Positions 31,279-40,381 of a stretch of DNA of 64,000 bases are shown here, piece by piece. A program made the translations under genes and the position numbers. Each line of letters begins with the position of its first letter. Position 1 is the stretch's first letter. Origin of the DNA: Lineus longissimus. Lineage: Eukaryota > Nemertea > Pilidiophora > Heteronemertea > Lineidae. The notes under the pieces were generated by a model. The model searched no databases and was not told where the DNA came from. It was given only the letters and a program-made list of their open reading frames with translations. The stretch is from the NCBI RefSeq assembly GCF_910592395.1, contig NC_088321.1:4776001-4840000 (forward strand). Direction: 5' to 3'.

Positions 31279-32433
31279 TTAGGACGAGATTTTTTTGGAC
31301 TTCGACATTGGTGACCTTTTATTAACATGTACGACTTTACCAGCTTTAACAGCAGCTTTAAGGAGAATACCTTCCAAGTCTCGAATATGTTGATTTATAT
31401 CAGCTTCATACAGGTTTGATTCGTCAATTTTTCTAATAAATTCCTGGAAAGTTGTGCCCTTTAATTCATTGATGAATAAGGATTCCGAGGAGTCGTCCCA
31501 TTTTATACCAGCTGGAACTGGAATAGAGTTTTCCTCCTGTGTAGGAGCAGAGGGCATATTGCCAGAAAGTTCTAAGCCCATTGAGATCATACAATGATCA
31601 GAGATGGCCTCGAAAGAATTGTGAACCTTAAAATATTGAACGTGAGGCAGAAGGTCCGATTGTACCACTGCATAGTCAACCACACTGCTACCGTTGTATT
31701 TATGGCATGTAAATTTACCACCAGAGTCGCTTAGAGTTCTACCATTCAAAATCCTTAGGCCTGAAGATGAGCAGATATCAAGAAATTTGTTAACATAGTT
31801 TTTTGGTGAGACTGTTTTGTCGTAATTTTGACGCTCTGATTGGAAACTTGCGTCATCTATGGTATAATTGAGAGGGACAGGGGTGTAAATGTTATCATCA
31901 TTTTGAATAAAATCATCCAGAGTTCCAGTTCTTGTGTTCATATCCCCAAAAATAACTACCCTGCCCCTTTGATTATGAAATTCGGTTTCATCTTCCAAAA
32001 TATCCCATGTTTGTAACTCGTTTCGGATTGAATAGGTAGAATTCTGAGGATTTACATATACATTACATATTGACACATTGAAATCATAATTAGTACATCC
32101 TTTGTCAAGAATTACCCATATTATATCATTTGATTTACTTGGGGAGAAAGTAATGTACTTCTTCAGAGAATTTCTTATAAGGATAGCAACGCCCCCGGAA
32201 CCTTTTTTTGCTTTGTGGTGTTTAATTCTATTGGACTGGAAAGTATGATACCCATCCAAGAAAATTGAATTTTTCTCAACCGCATGTGTTTCTGTAAGAC
32301 AAATTATGTCGACTTCTTCAATTTCCTCAAGAAAAGAAGGGTCTTGGAGTTTTGAGCCAAGAGTTTTCGATGTTAGGCCTTCAATATTCCAGTGACCAAG
32401 AATTAGCGATTTATTTCTACCCGCATTATCCAT
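31279..32433 (-). CDS. LINE ORF2 apurinic-like endonuclease domain
   Basis: 384-residue open stretch. Motifs of the exonuclease/endonuclease/phosphatase fold appear in order: GHWNIEGL, LTETHAVEK (catalytic Glu), GSGGVAILIR, FGDMNTRTG and the C-terminal SDHCMIS. The enzyme nicks target DNA to prime reverse transcription. The Met at 32433 is a plausible ORF2 start, 318 bp after the end of the ORF1 remnant. The frame is intact here but disconnected from the RT downstream. Confidence 0.82.
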   Translation of the reverse strand: MDNAGRNKSLILGHWNIEGLTSKTLGSKLQDPSFLEEIEEVDIICLTETHAVEKNSIFLDGYHTFQSNRIKHHKAKKGSGGVAILIRNSLKKYITFSPSKSNDIIWVILDKGCTNYDFNVSICNVYVNPQNSTYSIRNELQTWDILEDETEFHNQRGRVVIFGDMNTRTGTLDDFIQNDDNIYTPVPLNYTIDDASFQSERQNYDKTVSPKNYVNKFLDICSSSGLRILNGRTLSDSGGKFTCHKYNGSSVVDYAVVQSDLLPHVQYFKVHNSFEAISDHCMISMGLELSGNMPSAPTQEENSIPVPAGIKWDDSSESLFINELKGTTFQEFIRKIDESNLYEADINQHIRDLEGILLKAAVKAGKVVHVNKRSPMSKSKKISS

Positions 32434-32750
32434 ATTTAAAATAGCTTGTTACATGTAAATCACTTTTAATATACATGAACAGTAATATTTTCTTACCAGC
32501 AAAGAGTCTGATATTCGTCAGTGAATAATGTAAAACAAATTCACATTCCATAAACAGAAGATATCAGAAGAACGTGAACAAAAATAGAAATATCATCCCA
32601 AATCAGACAGTGCTATGTGACATATTAAAAGAAAATATTGTGATCATTACATGTAGTTACAGTCATTCATATTGAAAAAGCATATCTGCTGTCTGAAAAT
32701 AGACCAGAGAATAGATCAGATAGATCATAATAGATCAGATTTCACAGTGA

Positions 32751-33186
32751 TTAATGTTTGCGTACCACCCTTGCAAATAGAGTGATTAACTTCTCAAAGT
32801 CATTCATGTCATTATTCGTAACCGGAGGGGGAGAAAGAGAAGATCTTTTCTGTGGAGTCTCCCATGCATTTCCGATGGCATGATTGTCAGAGCGGGAGGA
32901 TGTGGTAGGAGGTTGATCACCATTTGAATAGAAGCGAAGTGTTCTCTTGATGGATGAAGCCAATGCTGCGGTACCTACCGGAGACAAGTGTAGGCCCACA
33001 AACCGGTCCCCGAAATAGAAAGACGACCTCTTGTTCACCACCTCGTTCGGGATAAGATGGATATTTAGTGTCTGACATATGTCATCGTTGAGTCTGTACC
33101 TTGCCGTCGGTAGAACAGCTTGAGTACCTCTAGGACCCTGATGGCTATGCTGACTGGAGTTTACTCCTGGTAGGTCCAACCATGTC
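32751..33186 (-). pseudogene. LINE ORF1 C-terminal part, end of SGNH-like domain
   Basis: About 142 residues ending HKRVV-side at 32751. The segment FVGLHLSPVGTAAL followed by IKRTL matches the final Asp/His block of SGNH hydrolases (here DRFVGLHLS). It is separated from the rest of ORF1 by the inserted RTE element. Removing the insertion at the shared ATGTCA does not put the two halves in the same frame, and both sides carry an N-x-L/DDI-like segment. A further indel or a small duplication must therefore be present. Confidence 0.6.
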
Positions 33187-33364
33187 AGAAAGGCGGAGGG
33201 TGAGAGGTGAGACGAAAACAGACTCCTGGCCCTCCAGGTTGGGGGTTTTGCGTGGGGTCAGCACCCCCACCATGTAAAAACCAAAATACGCTACAGAAAC
33301 GGAAACCAGGAAAAACTACTCAAGACAGGGTGGTAGGAGAGAAGGACGCCAGAATACTGGACAT

Positions 33365-34783
33365 ATGAAGGATGGAGGCCAAAGCCAACCGGAAACCTCC
33401 AGCCCGACAGCCGACCTCCTGTCACCAAAACATATAAACAGAATTGGGAGCTGGAATGTAAGAACTTTGTTCCAGACAGGGAAACCAGTGCAAACAATCA
33501 GAGAAATGAAAAACTACAAACTAAGCCTACTCGGAATTCAGGAAGCACGTTGGGTAGGATCGGGGAAAAGACAGCTAGCCACAGGAGACACCATCATCTG
33601 GTCAGGAAGGAATGATCATGTTCACCAGGGGGGTGTGGCGCTTGCCATGACTAAGGAGGCTACACGAGCTCTCTTGGAGTGGAAACCAGTGAGTGAGAGA
33701 CTTTTGTATGCCAGGCTCAACTCTAGATATGTCAAACTATCAGTACTGGTCAACTACGCACCAACAGAAGTAGCCGACGATGCAGATAAAGATGACTTCT
33801 ATGACGGCCTCCAGTCCACCATCGACAGGATCCCAAACCACGACGTCTTACTCTTGCTAGGAGATTTCAACGCCAGGCTGGGCAGCGATAATGCGGGCCG
33901 CGAGAGCAACATGGGCAAGCATGGAATGGGAACGATGAATGATAATGGAAGCCGGCTCAGCGACCTCTGTGGTGCAAATCGACTAACAGTGGGTGGAACA
34001 CTCTTCGAACATAAGAGGATCCATAAACTGACCTGGAGATCACCCGATGGGAAGACACATAGCCAGATCGACCACATCGTCATCAACAACAAGTGGAAGA
34101 GATCACTGCAAGATGTCAGAGTCAAACGCCTTGCAGACGTAGGGAGCGACCACCACCTGTTGGTAGCAAAGTTGTCCCTCAAGCTGAAGAAAGCAAGTAA
34201 CGGAAGCACCCGGAAGAACCACTTTGACATCGACAAGTTGCAAGACCCAGAGATCAAGAGGACCTTCAACATCACCCTCAGAAACAGATTCCAGCAACTA
34301 CAGGACGAACAAGAGATGTCCATTCATGCTTTCAATGAGGCCATGCAAGAAACAGGGAAACAAATCCTCGGCTTCCGAAAGACCAAAAAGGAAGAGTGGA
34401 TCAGCGCCGCATCATGGACCAAGATTGACGAAAGAAAAGCTATCAAGAAGAATCTACTGAGCACCAAGTCACCACGTCTACAGGAACGCCGAAAAGCTGA
34501 GTACTCCCAGAAGGACAAGGAAGTCAAGAAGAGCTGCCGAAAAGACAAGCGCCAATACTTCGACAACCTTGCCACAGATGCCGAGAATGCAGCCAGAAGG
34601 AAGGACATGGCAACACTGTACAAGGCAACAAAGAAAATGAGAGGAAACACAGGACCAAGCCAAGACACCCCGGTGAAGGACAAGAATGGCTCACACATCT
34701 CCGGCGAAAAAGAAAAGACGGAGCGTTGGAGAGAACACTTTGCTGAAATCTTGAACAGCCCACACCAACAGAACCAGCTGTAA
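33365..34783 (+). CDS. RTE endonuclease and N-terminal RT linker
   Basis: 472 residues with the APE-type endonuclease: GSWNVRTL, LGIQEARWVG, GGVALAM, LLGDFNARLG, GTMNDNGSRLSDLC, QIDHIVI and SDHHLLVAKL. The HG-G-N-NGxRL and HKxTWRSPDGKT phrases are typical of the RTE clade. The C-terminal 150 residues are a basic linker. The frame ends at 34783 by a shift relative to the RT frame that follows, so the natural single ORF is broken here. Confidence 0.82.
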   Translation: MKDGGQSQPETSSPTADLLSPKHINRIGSWNVRTLFQTGKPVQTIREMKNYKLSLLGIQEARWVGSGKRQLATGDTIIWSGRNDHVHQGGVALAMTKEATRALLEWKPVSERLLYARLNSRYVKLSVLVNYAPTEVADDADKDDFYDGLQSTIDRIPNHDVLLLLGDFNARLGSDNAGRESNMGKHGMGTMNDNGSRLSDLCGANRLTVGGTLFEHKRIHKLTWRSPDGKTHSQIDHIVINNKWKRSLQDVRVKRLADVGSDHHLLVAKLSLKLKKASNGSTRKNHFDIDKLQDPEIKRTFNITLRNRFQQLQDEQEMSIHAFNEAMQETGKQILGFRKTKKEEWISAASWTKIDERKAIKKNLLSTKSPRLQERRKAEYSQKDKEVKKSCRKDKRQYFDNLATDAENAARRKDMATLYKATKKMRGNTGPSQDTPVKDKNGSHISGEKEKTERWREHFAEILNSPHQQNQL

Positions 34784-34803
34784 TACCAGAAGCGAGGGAA
34801 AGA

Positions 34804-36331
34804 ATGGACATCAACACTGGCCCCATATCAGTTGACGAAGTAAAAGCAGCGATCAAGAAATTGAACAACGGAAAGGCACCAGGCCACGACGAAGTGAGCG
34901 CTGAAATGCTGAAGGCAGATGACAAAGAGACCCCAATATGGCTACACCAAGTTCTCCAACGAATCTGGGAAACAGAGGAGCAGCCTGAGGAATGGAAGAC
35001 GGGCATCATCATCAAGCTACCGAAAAAGGGCGACCTTGGAAACTGTGGAAACTGGAGAGGAATAACCCTGCTCCCCCTAACCTGCAAGGTATTCTGCCGC
35101 ATCATCCTCAATCGGATAGCCACAGCAGTCGAGGGAAAACTCCGCCAAGAGCAAGCCGGTTTCAGGAAAGGGAAATCATGCGCTGACCAAATCTTCGTCC
35201 TGAGGCAGATCTTGGAACAATCAGTTGAGTGGAATGCCAGCATGTACGTACTGTTCATAGATTTCGAAAAGGCCTTTGACAGTATACACAGAGAAACACT
35301 CTGGATGGTACTAAGAAATTATGGGTTCCCAGAGAAGATTGTCAGGGTGATTCAGATGCTATATGAAGACTTCGAGTGCCAAGTCGTATGTGGAAGCCAG
35401 ATGACAGACAGCTTTCCAGTACACACAGGAGTCAAACAGGGTTGCATCCTCTCACCCCTCCTCTTCATACTGGTGATGGACTGGCTGATGAGAGAGACCA
35501 CAGAGGGACACAGAACATGAATCCAATGGACCCTTATGACACTCCTAGAGGACCTGGATTTTGCTGATGACGTGGCACTTCTATCCAGCAGGCACAATGA
35601 CTCCCAGGAGAAGGCAAATACATTGACCCCAATCGCTGGGAAAATTGGACTCAAGATCAACGTACCTAAAACCAAGTTGATGAAACAGAACACAGCAAAC
35701 AACAACGCAATCACTGTCTACGACAAACAAATCGATGAGGTGAACGACTTCGTATACCTCGGCAGCAAGATGGCCTCCAATGGAGATAGCGAAGCCGACG
35801 TCGATGCACGCATCACCATGCAAGGCCCGCCAAACGTTTGGGATGTTGTGGACAATTTGGAAGGCAAAGAAGCTCAGCCGGATTACCAAGTACAGGATCT
35901 ACAAAAGCAATGTACTGAGTGTACTGCTCTATGCATGCGAATCATGGAAGATGACCAAGAAGATCAACAAGAAACTGGACACTTTCCAAACGAAGTGCCT
36001 GAGGAGAATCCGAGTTATCTACTGGCCAAGGACAATCAGTAACGAAGACCTACTGAGAGACGCTAACCTGAAGCCCATATCAGAATTGGTGAGGGAACGA
36101 AGATGGCAATGGTTGGGCCATGTGCACCGAATGCCTGCAAACGCATTGCCAAGGAGAGCACTCACATGGACACCACAGGGGAGACAGAATAGAGGCAGAC
36201 CAAGAGAGACCTGGCGGCGTTCCATGGCAAAGGAACTTCAAGAGAAGGGCCTAACGTGGGAGGCAGCCAGACAGCGAGCAGCCAACAGACTTGAGTGGAG
36301 GACCCTGGGGAACGCCCCATGTGCCACCTAG
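34804..36331 (+). pseudogene. RTE reverse transcriptase, broken
   Basis: RT motifs are in order: NNGKAPGHDEV, NWRGITLLPL, AGFRKGKSCADQIF, FIDFEKAFDS, GVKQGCILSPLLF, then LDFADDVALL. A TGA at 35518-35520 interrupts the frame just before the catalytic FADD block; the same frame continues after it. A second break (frameshift near 35822) moves the C-terminal region to another frame. That region ends WLGHVHRMP...RGRPRETWRRS...LTWEAARQRA, the usual RTE C-terminus. One nonsense mutation plus two frameshifts make it non-functional. Confidence 0.8.
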
Positions 36332-36358
36332 GGCACGAAGGGTCCAAAGTAAGTAAGT

Positions 36359-37725
36359 ATGTCATCGAGAGCGTCGTTTGATCCAGGAATTCTTTCGTCA
36401 AGATTTCTATCGTCTCTTCTTGGGGGGAGAGCAATCATATGCACAGAAGAATCTGGGTGTATAGCCTGTACTGCTTTTACTAGTGAGTCATACTTTTTGT
36501 GCATCATATCATAACTGTCACCCGCACCAATGTTGTTTGTCCCAGCCAAGATGGAAATTGACACGAAGGGACCTTTGCACCGTGGATCATTTTGGACAAA
36601 TTTTGCAAAGTCCTCGATTTTAGCACCTGGAAGTGAGCACAAAACGATATTAGAATTGTCGACACGTAGCCGCTTGTAGTCCAAGTTCTTACCGAGAGAG
36701 TCAGTAACTACAAGGTGAGCTTGCGGGGGCTCTGACGCGTTTCTATGTACGTTATCCTTATGCACCAGAGGGGGGGAGGCTTTCGGTGTTGTAGGCGCTC
36801 TCATTTCCTTATGATTGTCATTTACATTGGCCTCCTGTTGGGATTCATCTGGTGTGGTCATTTTCTTTCCGGTTTGTTTTGACTTTTTCGTTTTCACGCG
36901 CTGAAAACCCTCGTCACACTTTGGTCCAGTGTGACGTTCGATTTGATTTAACAAATCCTGAGTATGTGACAGAGCGGTTTCATGTTTTGCGGCACACGTT
37001 TTGAGTTCGTCATCCATTTGACTGATAATGGCGACTTTGGACTGGATCATTTCGTCTTTTGTTTCAGATTCAAGTCTTGCAAGGTTTAAATCTGTACGTA
37101 TTGCATCCACGGAGGAGAGAGCTAGTTGAAGACTTTGAAGATTGTTTTTTGATTGCATCAATAAGCGCGAGTTTTCGTTCATTAGACTGGATTTTTCTGC
37201 TTTTAAAATCGACACCTCGGCCTTCAGTTTCAGGATTTGCGCGTCTGCAGTTGGGGACACAGCCGTTTGTTTTTCTCGTTTTTCGAATTTCGTCAACGCA
37301 GATTGTTGTTGCATAATCTTGTTGTTAGCCGAGCTTAATGAAGTGGACAAATAATCGATTTTGTCCTGTAGAGACTGCCTTGTTGATTGGTTTAGAGCCG
37401 AAACAATCTGGTTTTCCATTGTGTCCATACGTTTTAGAATAGTTATCAGCTCTGGGCATGGGTCAGAGGTTGTACCAGGATGATCACCTGGGCAGGCACT
37501 TCCATTGTTATCAGGGCTAAGGGCAGTTAACCTTATAGAAGGAGTTTTCGGAGTTTCAGAGGTCTGAGACAGGACAACGGTTTCAAGGATACCATCATTG
37601 TCTGGGTCAGGGGTGACGGACGTGGATCTGTACATCTCCGTTCTGGTTTGCACATGTAACAATTTGAGAGTCCTCATTGGTAGTTTGCGCATCCTTGACC
37701 TGAGAATGGACTGGTGTCCCGTCAA
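36359..37725 (-). pseudogene. LINE ORF1 middle: coiled coil and SGNH-like hydrolase, truncated
   Basis: Minus-strand frame with a long heptad-type coiled coil (roughly residues 90-250, rich in Leu, Lys, Glu and Gln) of the kind that trimerises LINE ORF1 proteins. A Lys-rich basic linker follows, then an SGNH/esterase-like fold: VVTDSLGKNL (Asp-Ser block), SILAGTNNIG (Gly-Asn block) and MIALPPRRDD. CR1-group ORF1 proteins are known to carry esterase domains. The frame runs into the RTE insertion at 36358 and gains a foreign stop at 36328. It overlaps the upstream J-domain frame by 119 bp in a different phase, so a frameshift (mutational or programmed) separates them. Confidence 0.75.
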
Positions 37726-38431
37726 GAAGGTGTTTTTTCAATAAAGGCAGGTGTTCAATGTACCACAACAAGTAGGAATTACCTTGTACATTTAACTTCG
37801 GCTCCTTTGAATTGTATACTGTTATTGAAATAGATCCGAAGATAAGTTCACTGTCACTGTCCGGAGATGGTTTGGCACTAGCGTTGTCTGACGATTGAAG
37901 CACAGATGAGGAGAATCTCGTAGAAAATTGATGACCATTTGTGCCCCTGTCCACTGGGGGACCGTATACGGATGTGCATAAGTCCAGCCAAGCTTGAACG
38001 CTACAGGCCACGATTTTAATCACAATAAAGTTTGTATTTTCTTTTACATCAATGACCGAGTCCACTGATTGACTGGGCTCAACATCACCACCATCACGAC
38101 TAGCGTTCATCAGCTGTACATATGCATTATTTAGAATCATAAAGTTTTTCGTTGCAGTGAGAGATTGAGTTTCAGATACTTTGTCCGGATGGTATAGCTT
38201 CGCTAACATTCTATACGCAGCACATACTTGTTGTTTGTTTGCAGTAGATTGTATTTGTAATACGGGGAAAGGAGACATGTCCTCGTTCAGCTCCGGCATG
38301 TTTACATTTTCCGTGCTCGAGTCCGCCATGTTGGATGTTTGTTGTTTGTACTTTGAGGTCGATGGGCGGTCGCTCTTTCGAACCATTTTCTGAGATCGTA
38401 TTAGCACATATTTAGTAAAACTACCCGACAA
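37607..38431 (-). CDS. LINE ORF1 N-terminal part with DnaJ-like J domain
   Basis: 274 residues. Residues about 53-110 match a J domain: a VLQI start, TANKQQVCAAYRMLAKLYHPDK with the diagnostic His-Pro-Asp at 81-83 on the helix II-III loop, and NNAYVQLMN as helix III. J domains stimulate Hsp70 ATPase. A second block at about 135-232 (AWLDLCTSVYG, FGSISITVYN, VQGNSYLLW) looks conserved but I cannot name it. The following frame holds the coiled coil and SGNH-like region, so this is best read as the N-terminus of one large LINE ORF1, though a separate ORF upstream of ORF1 is possible. Start chosen at the first in-frame Met; MVRK at residue 17 is an alternative. Confidence 0.72.
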   Translation of the reverse strand: MSGSFTKYVLIRSQKMVRKSDRPSTSKYKQQTSNMADSSTENVNMPELNEDMSPFPVLQIQSTANKQQVCAAYRMLAKLYHPDKVSETQSLTATKNFMILNNAYVQLMNASRDGGDVEPSQSVDSVIDVKENTNFIVIKIVACSVQAWLDLCTSVYGPPVDRGTNGHQFSTRFSSSVLQSSDNASAKPSPDSDSELIFGSISITVYNSKEPKLNVQGNSYLLWYIEHLPLLKKHLLDGTPVHSQVKDAQTTNEDSQIVTCANQNGDVQIHVRHP

Positions 38432-38450
38432 TATCGGCTATAGCATATCA

Positions 38451-38963
38451 TAGTTCATTACCTATACTTAATTGTCTTTTTGCACTGCCCAATGGGCTGA
38501 AATTACTGAAGAAAGATCGGAGTAAAAAATTTCGATTTCATGATTTTTTGGTCACGTGCTCATAACTGATTGAATTCCGCAAATAAACAGCACTTTTGTA
38601 CAGGATTTAAGCTGTTAAGGCGGACATGCAAATGAAATTATTTGATCTGTCCTGAAGTATGTGTCGGGGAGAGAAATCCCCCCGAACCCCCCTTAAATTG
38701 TTGGGATTATTAGGCCACGGCCATGTGGAAATGGTTCCGCAGGTGTATATATTGGCAAAAAAAGTCAATAACAATAATTTTTTCTCGCTAATTTACACGC
38801 GCAGTGGGCAGTCAAGTTGGAATGTTTACACCTCTGCTAACATATTTCCCATGGGCATTGGCTGAAATATCATAGTCTAGACGCCCCTCCAGCTGGCGGC
38901 AGGCTATGTTATCATAATGAGGGCGCGTATTATAACGGTTAGGAACGAGGTAAAAGCATAGGA
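38451..38963. other. Gene-free DNA upstream of the LINE
   Basis: Contains one small C-run/G-run palindrome (CGGGGAGAGAAATCCCCCCG near 38665-38686 followed by AACCCCCC), reminiscent of the repeat at 27857. Otherwise nothing is recognised. Confidence 0.45.
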
Positions 38964-39656
38964 TGTCGATGAATAAACCAATAATACCTCCATGAATAAA
39001 CTAAGTTTATTGCAAAAAACCTGGTTTATTCAAAAAAGCACAATTGATTTTAAAGAAACTGGGTTGTTTCACCAATAAACCTAGTTTATTTGATTAACTG
39101 GACATTTCGCGGCAATAATTAGTTTATTCGTGAAGAAACTAGGTTTTTTTTCAAGAAACTGAGTTTATTGACCAATAGTAGGGGTTACCCAATAAACTAA
39201 GTTCTTTCATGAGGCAGAATATCCATGGCAGGCCATATGGCAGGCGGAATGTCCAGTTATTCAATAAACTAAGTTTCTTTCGAATAAACTAGGTTTATTC
39301 ACTAATTACAGATGAACCTTCGTCCCTAGCTTATGCTAGGTTTATTCAGTAATAAACCAAGTTGTTTGCAAAAAACCTAGTTGATTCGAAAGAAACTAGG
39401 TTTATTTGAACAAATGGACATTCCGCCTCATGAAAGAACTTATAGTTTATTGGGTAACCCCTACTATTGGTCAATAAACTGAGTTTCTTGCCAAAAACCT
39501 TGTTTCTTCACGAATAAACGAGGTTTATTGCCGCGAAATGTCCAGTTGATCAAATAAACTAGGTTTCTTGGTGAAACAACCCAGTTTCTTTAAAATCAAT
39601 TGTGCTTTTTTGAATAAACCAGGTTTTTGCAATAAACTTATTTTATTTATCGACGG
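38964..39656. repeat. Large foldback hairpin built from AATAAAC..GTTTATT palindromic words
   Basis: Two arms of roughly 300-340 bp are reverse complements around a loop near 39302-39342. Matching landmarks include GTCGAT at both outer ends, CACAATTGATTTTAAAGAAA against TTTCTTTAAAATCAATTGTG, and GGACATTTCGCGGCAATAA against TTGCCGCGAAATGTCC. The arms are themselves strings of short palindromes of the type AATAAACTAGGTTTATT. A roughly 30-bp insertion near 39215-39245 (around a GGCCATATGGC-like core) is present only in the left arm. No transposase; family unknown. Confidence 0.85.
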
Positions 39657-39736
39657 TGCAAGTATGAAGAACCATAATATAGCCACCTAGATTCGAGGTT
39701 TGGAGTGAGGTCGCCCAGATGGTGACTAGGTAAAAA

Positions 39737-39900
39737 GTATAAGTTAGCGGCAATAAACTTAAGTTTTTTGCAAAAAACTTAGTTTATTGACCAAAAGTAT
39801 AGGTTGGGTGGCGAAATGTCCATAACCTATGCTTTTCGGCGAAAAAACTTTATTAAGCATCGGGGGTCAAACTAATACTTTTGGTCAATAAACTAAGCAT
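39737..39900. repeat. Second, related inverted repeat
   Basis: A perfect 23-bp inverted repeat (39778-39800 and 39875-39897, each carrying TTTATTGACCAAAAG or its complement) encloses a smaller ATAGGTT/AACCTAT pair. It uses the same AATAAACT..AGTTTATT words as the adjacent large foldback and is preceded by CAATAAACTTAAGTTTTTTG. Confidence 0.75.
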
Positions 39901-40159
39901 GAAATTAAATACGATTTTCTTGTTTTCAAAACACAATTAATTAAAGCAGCTATGTGAACTATGCTAGGTCTGAAAAACACAGATATACTAACGATAATAA
40001 CGATATCATAATAAGAAAAATGTTATTCATCAAATCTTAGAAAACAATTAAACAATTGCGTACAAAATTCACTATCCTCTATTCAGGAGATTTTTACCAA
40101 AAAAACAACATTTTGAGTTTTGATATTTGTCAGGTAGATGGATATCTTTGTTTACAAAA
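39901..40159. other. AT-rich gene-free DNA
   Basis: No recognisable feature between the inverted repeats and the CRE-like pair. Confidence 0.45.
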
Positions 40160-40178
40160 TGACGTCATTTTGACGTCA
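40160..40178. promoter_or_regulatory. Paired CRE-like TGACGTCA sites
   Basis: Two perfect TGACGTCA palindromes start at 40160 and 40171, 11 bp apart (about one helical turn). A CACGTG lies near 40192. This is a consensus for CREB/ATF bZIP factors. It lies about 200 bp before the first coding-like segment at 40382 and could be a promoter element, though palindromes of this type also occur by chance in repeats. Confidence 0.35.
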
Positions 40179-40381
40179 TTACCGTTGGCTGCACGTGCAT
40201 ACTCGTATCTCAACAGAGGGGATGACGTGACATAACAATATCAACTTCCTCGATCGCTGTTGGTTTCACTTGGATGCGAGGAGTTTTTCTCCCCTGTCTC
40301 GTGACTTGCATGATGTTTTAGAATAAAACTTGAATAGATTTTGTCACAATAACAGTCTTAAATCATCGGTTAATCATCATA

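Larger units (their letters stand above)
33188..36358 (+). mobile_element. RTE-clade LINE inserted into the J-domain LINE
   Basis: About 3.17-kb plus-strand non-LTR element. The 5' end near 33188-33290 has the CTGGCCCTCCAGGTTGGGGG leader typical of RTE elements. One endonuclease-RT coding region follows, and the 3' end is a short AAGT reiteration at 36347-36358. ATGTCA occurs at 33182-33187 and again at 36359-36364, a likely 6-bp target duplication. It lies antisense within ORF1 of the older LINE. Confidence 0.82.
28643..38450 (-). mobile_element. CR1/L2-like LINE with J-domain ORF1, interrupted by an RTE element
   Basis: Minus-strand non-LTR retrotransposon read from about 38450 down to a 3' tail of four TTGTAAT-type heptamers at 28643-28670, preceded by AATAAA. 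The order is ORF1 (J domain, conserved middle, coiled coil, SGNH-like), APE endonuclease, reverse transcriptase, and a C-terminal Cys-His zinc motif. Removing the inserted plus-strand RTE leaves about 6.6 kb, normal for a full-length CR1/L2-group element. Several single-base frameshifts break the frames, so it is probably inactive but not old. The 5' end is approximate. The clade within the CR1/L2 group is not certain. Confidence 0.8.

Noticed and set aside
33365-36331. Host craniofacial-development-protein-like gene
   Set aside because: The endonuclease-RT order, RTE-type leader and AAGT tail show that it is a retrotransposon; such names in databases are usually RTE copies.
28643-38431. J-domain segment as an exon of a host DnaJ gene
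   Set aside because: It is followed on the same strand by coiled coil, SGNH, endonuclease and RT at LINE-like spacing, and no splice pattern is needed. Kept as the refuting possibility in the finding.
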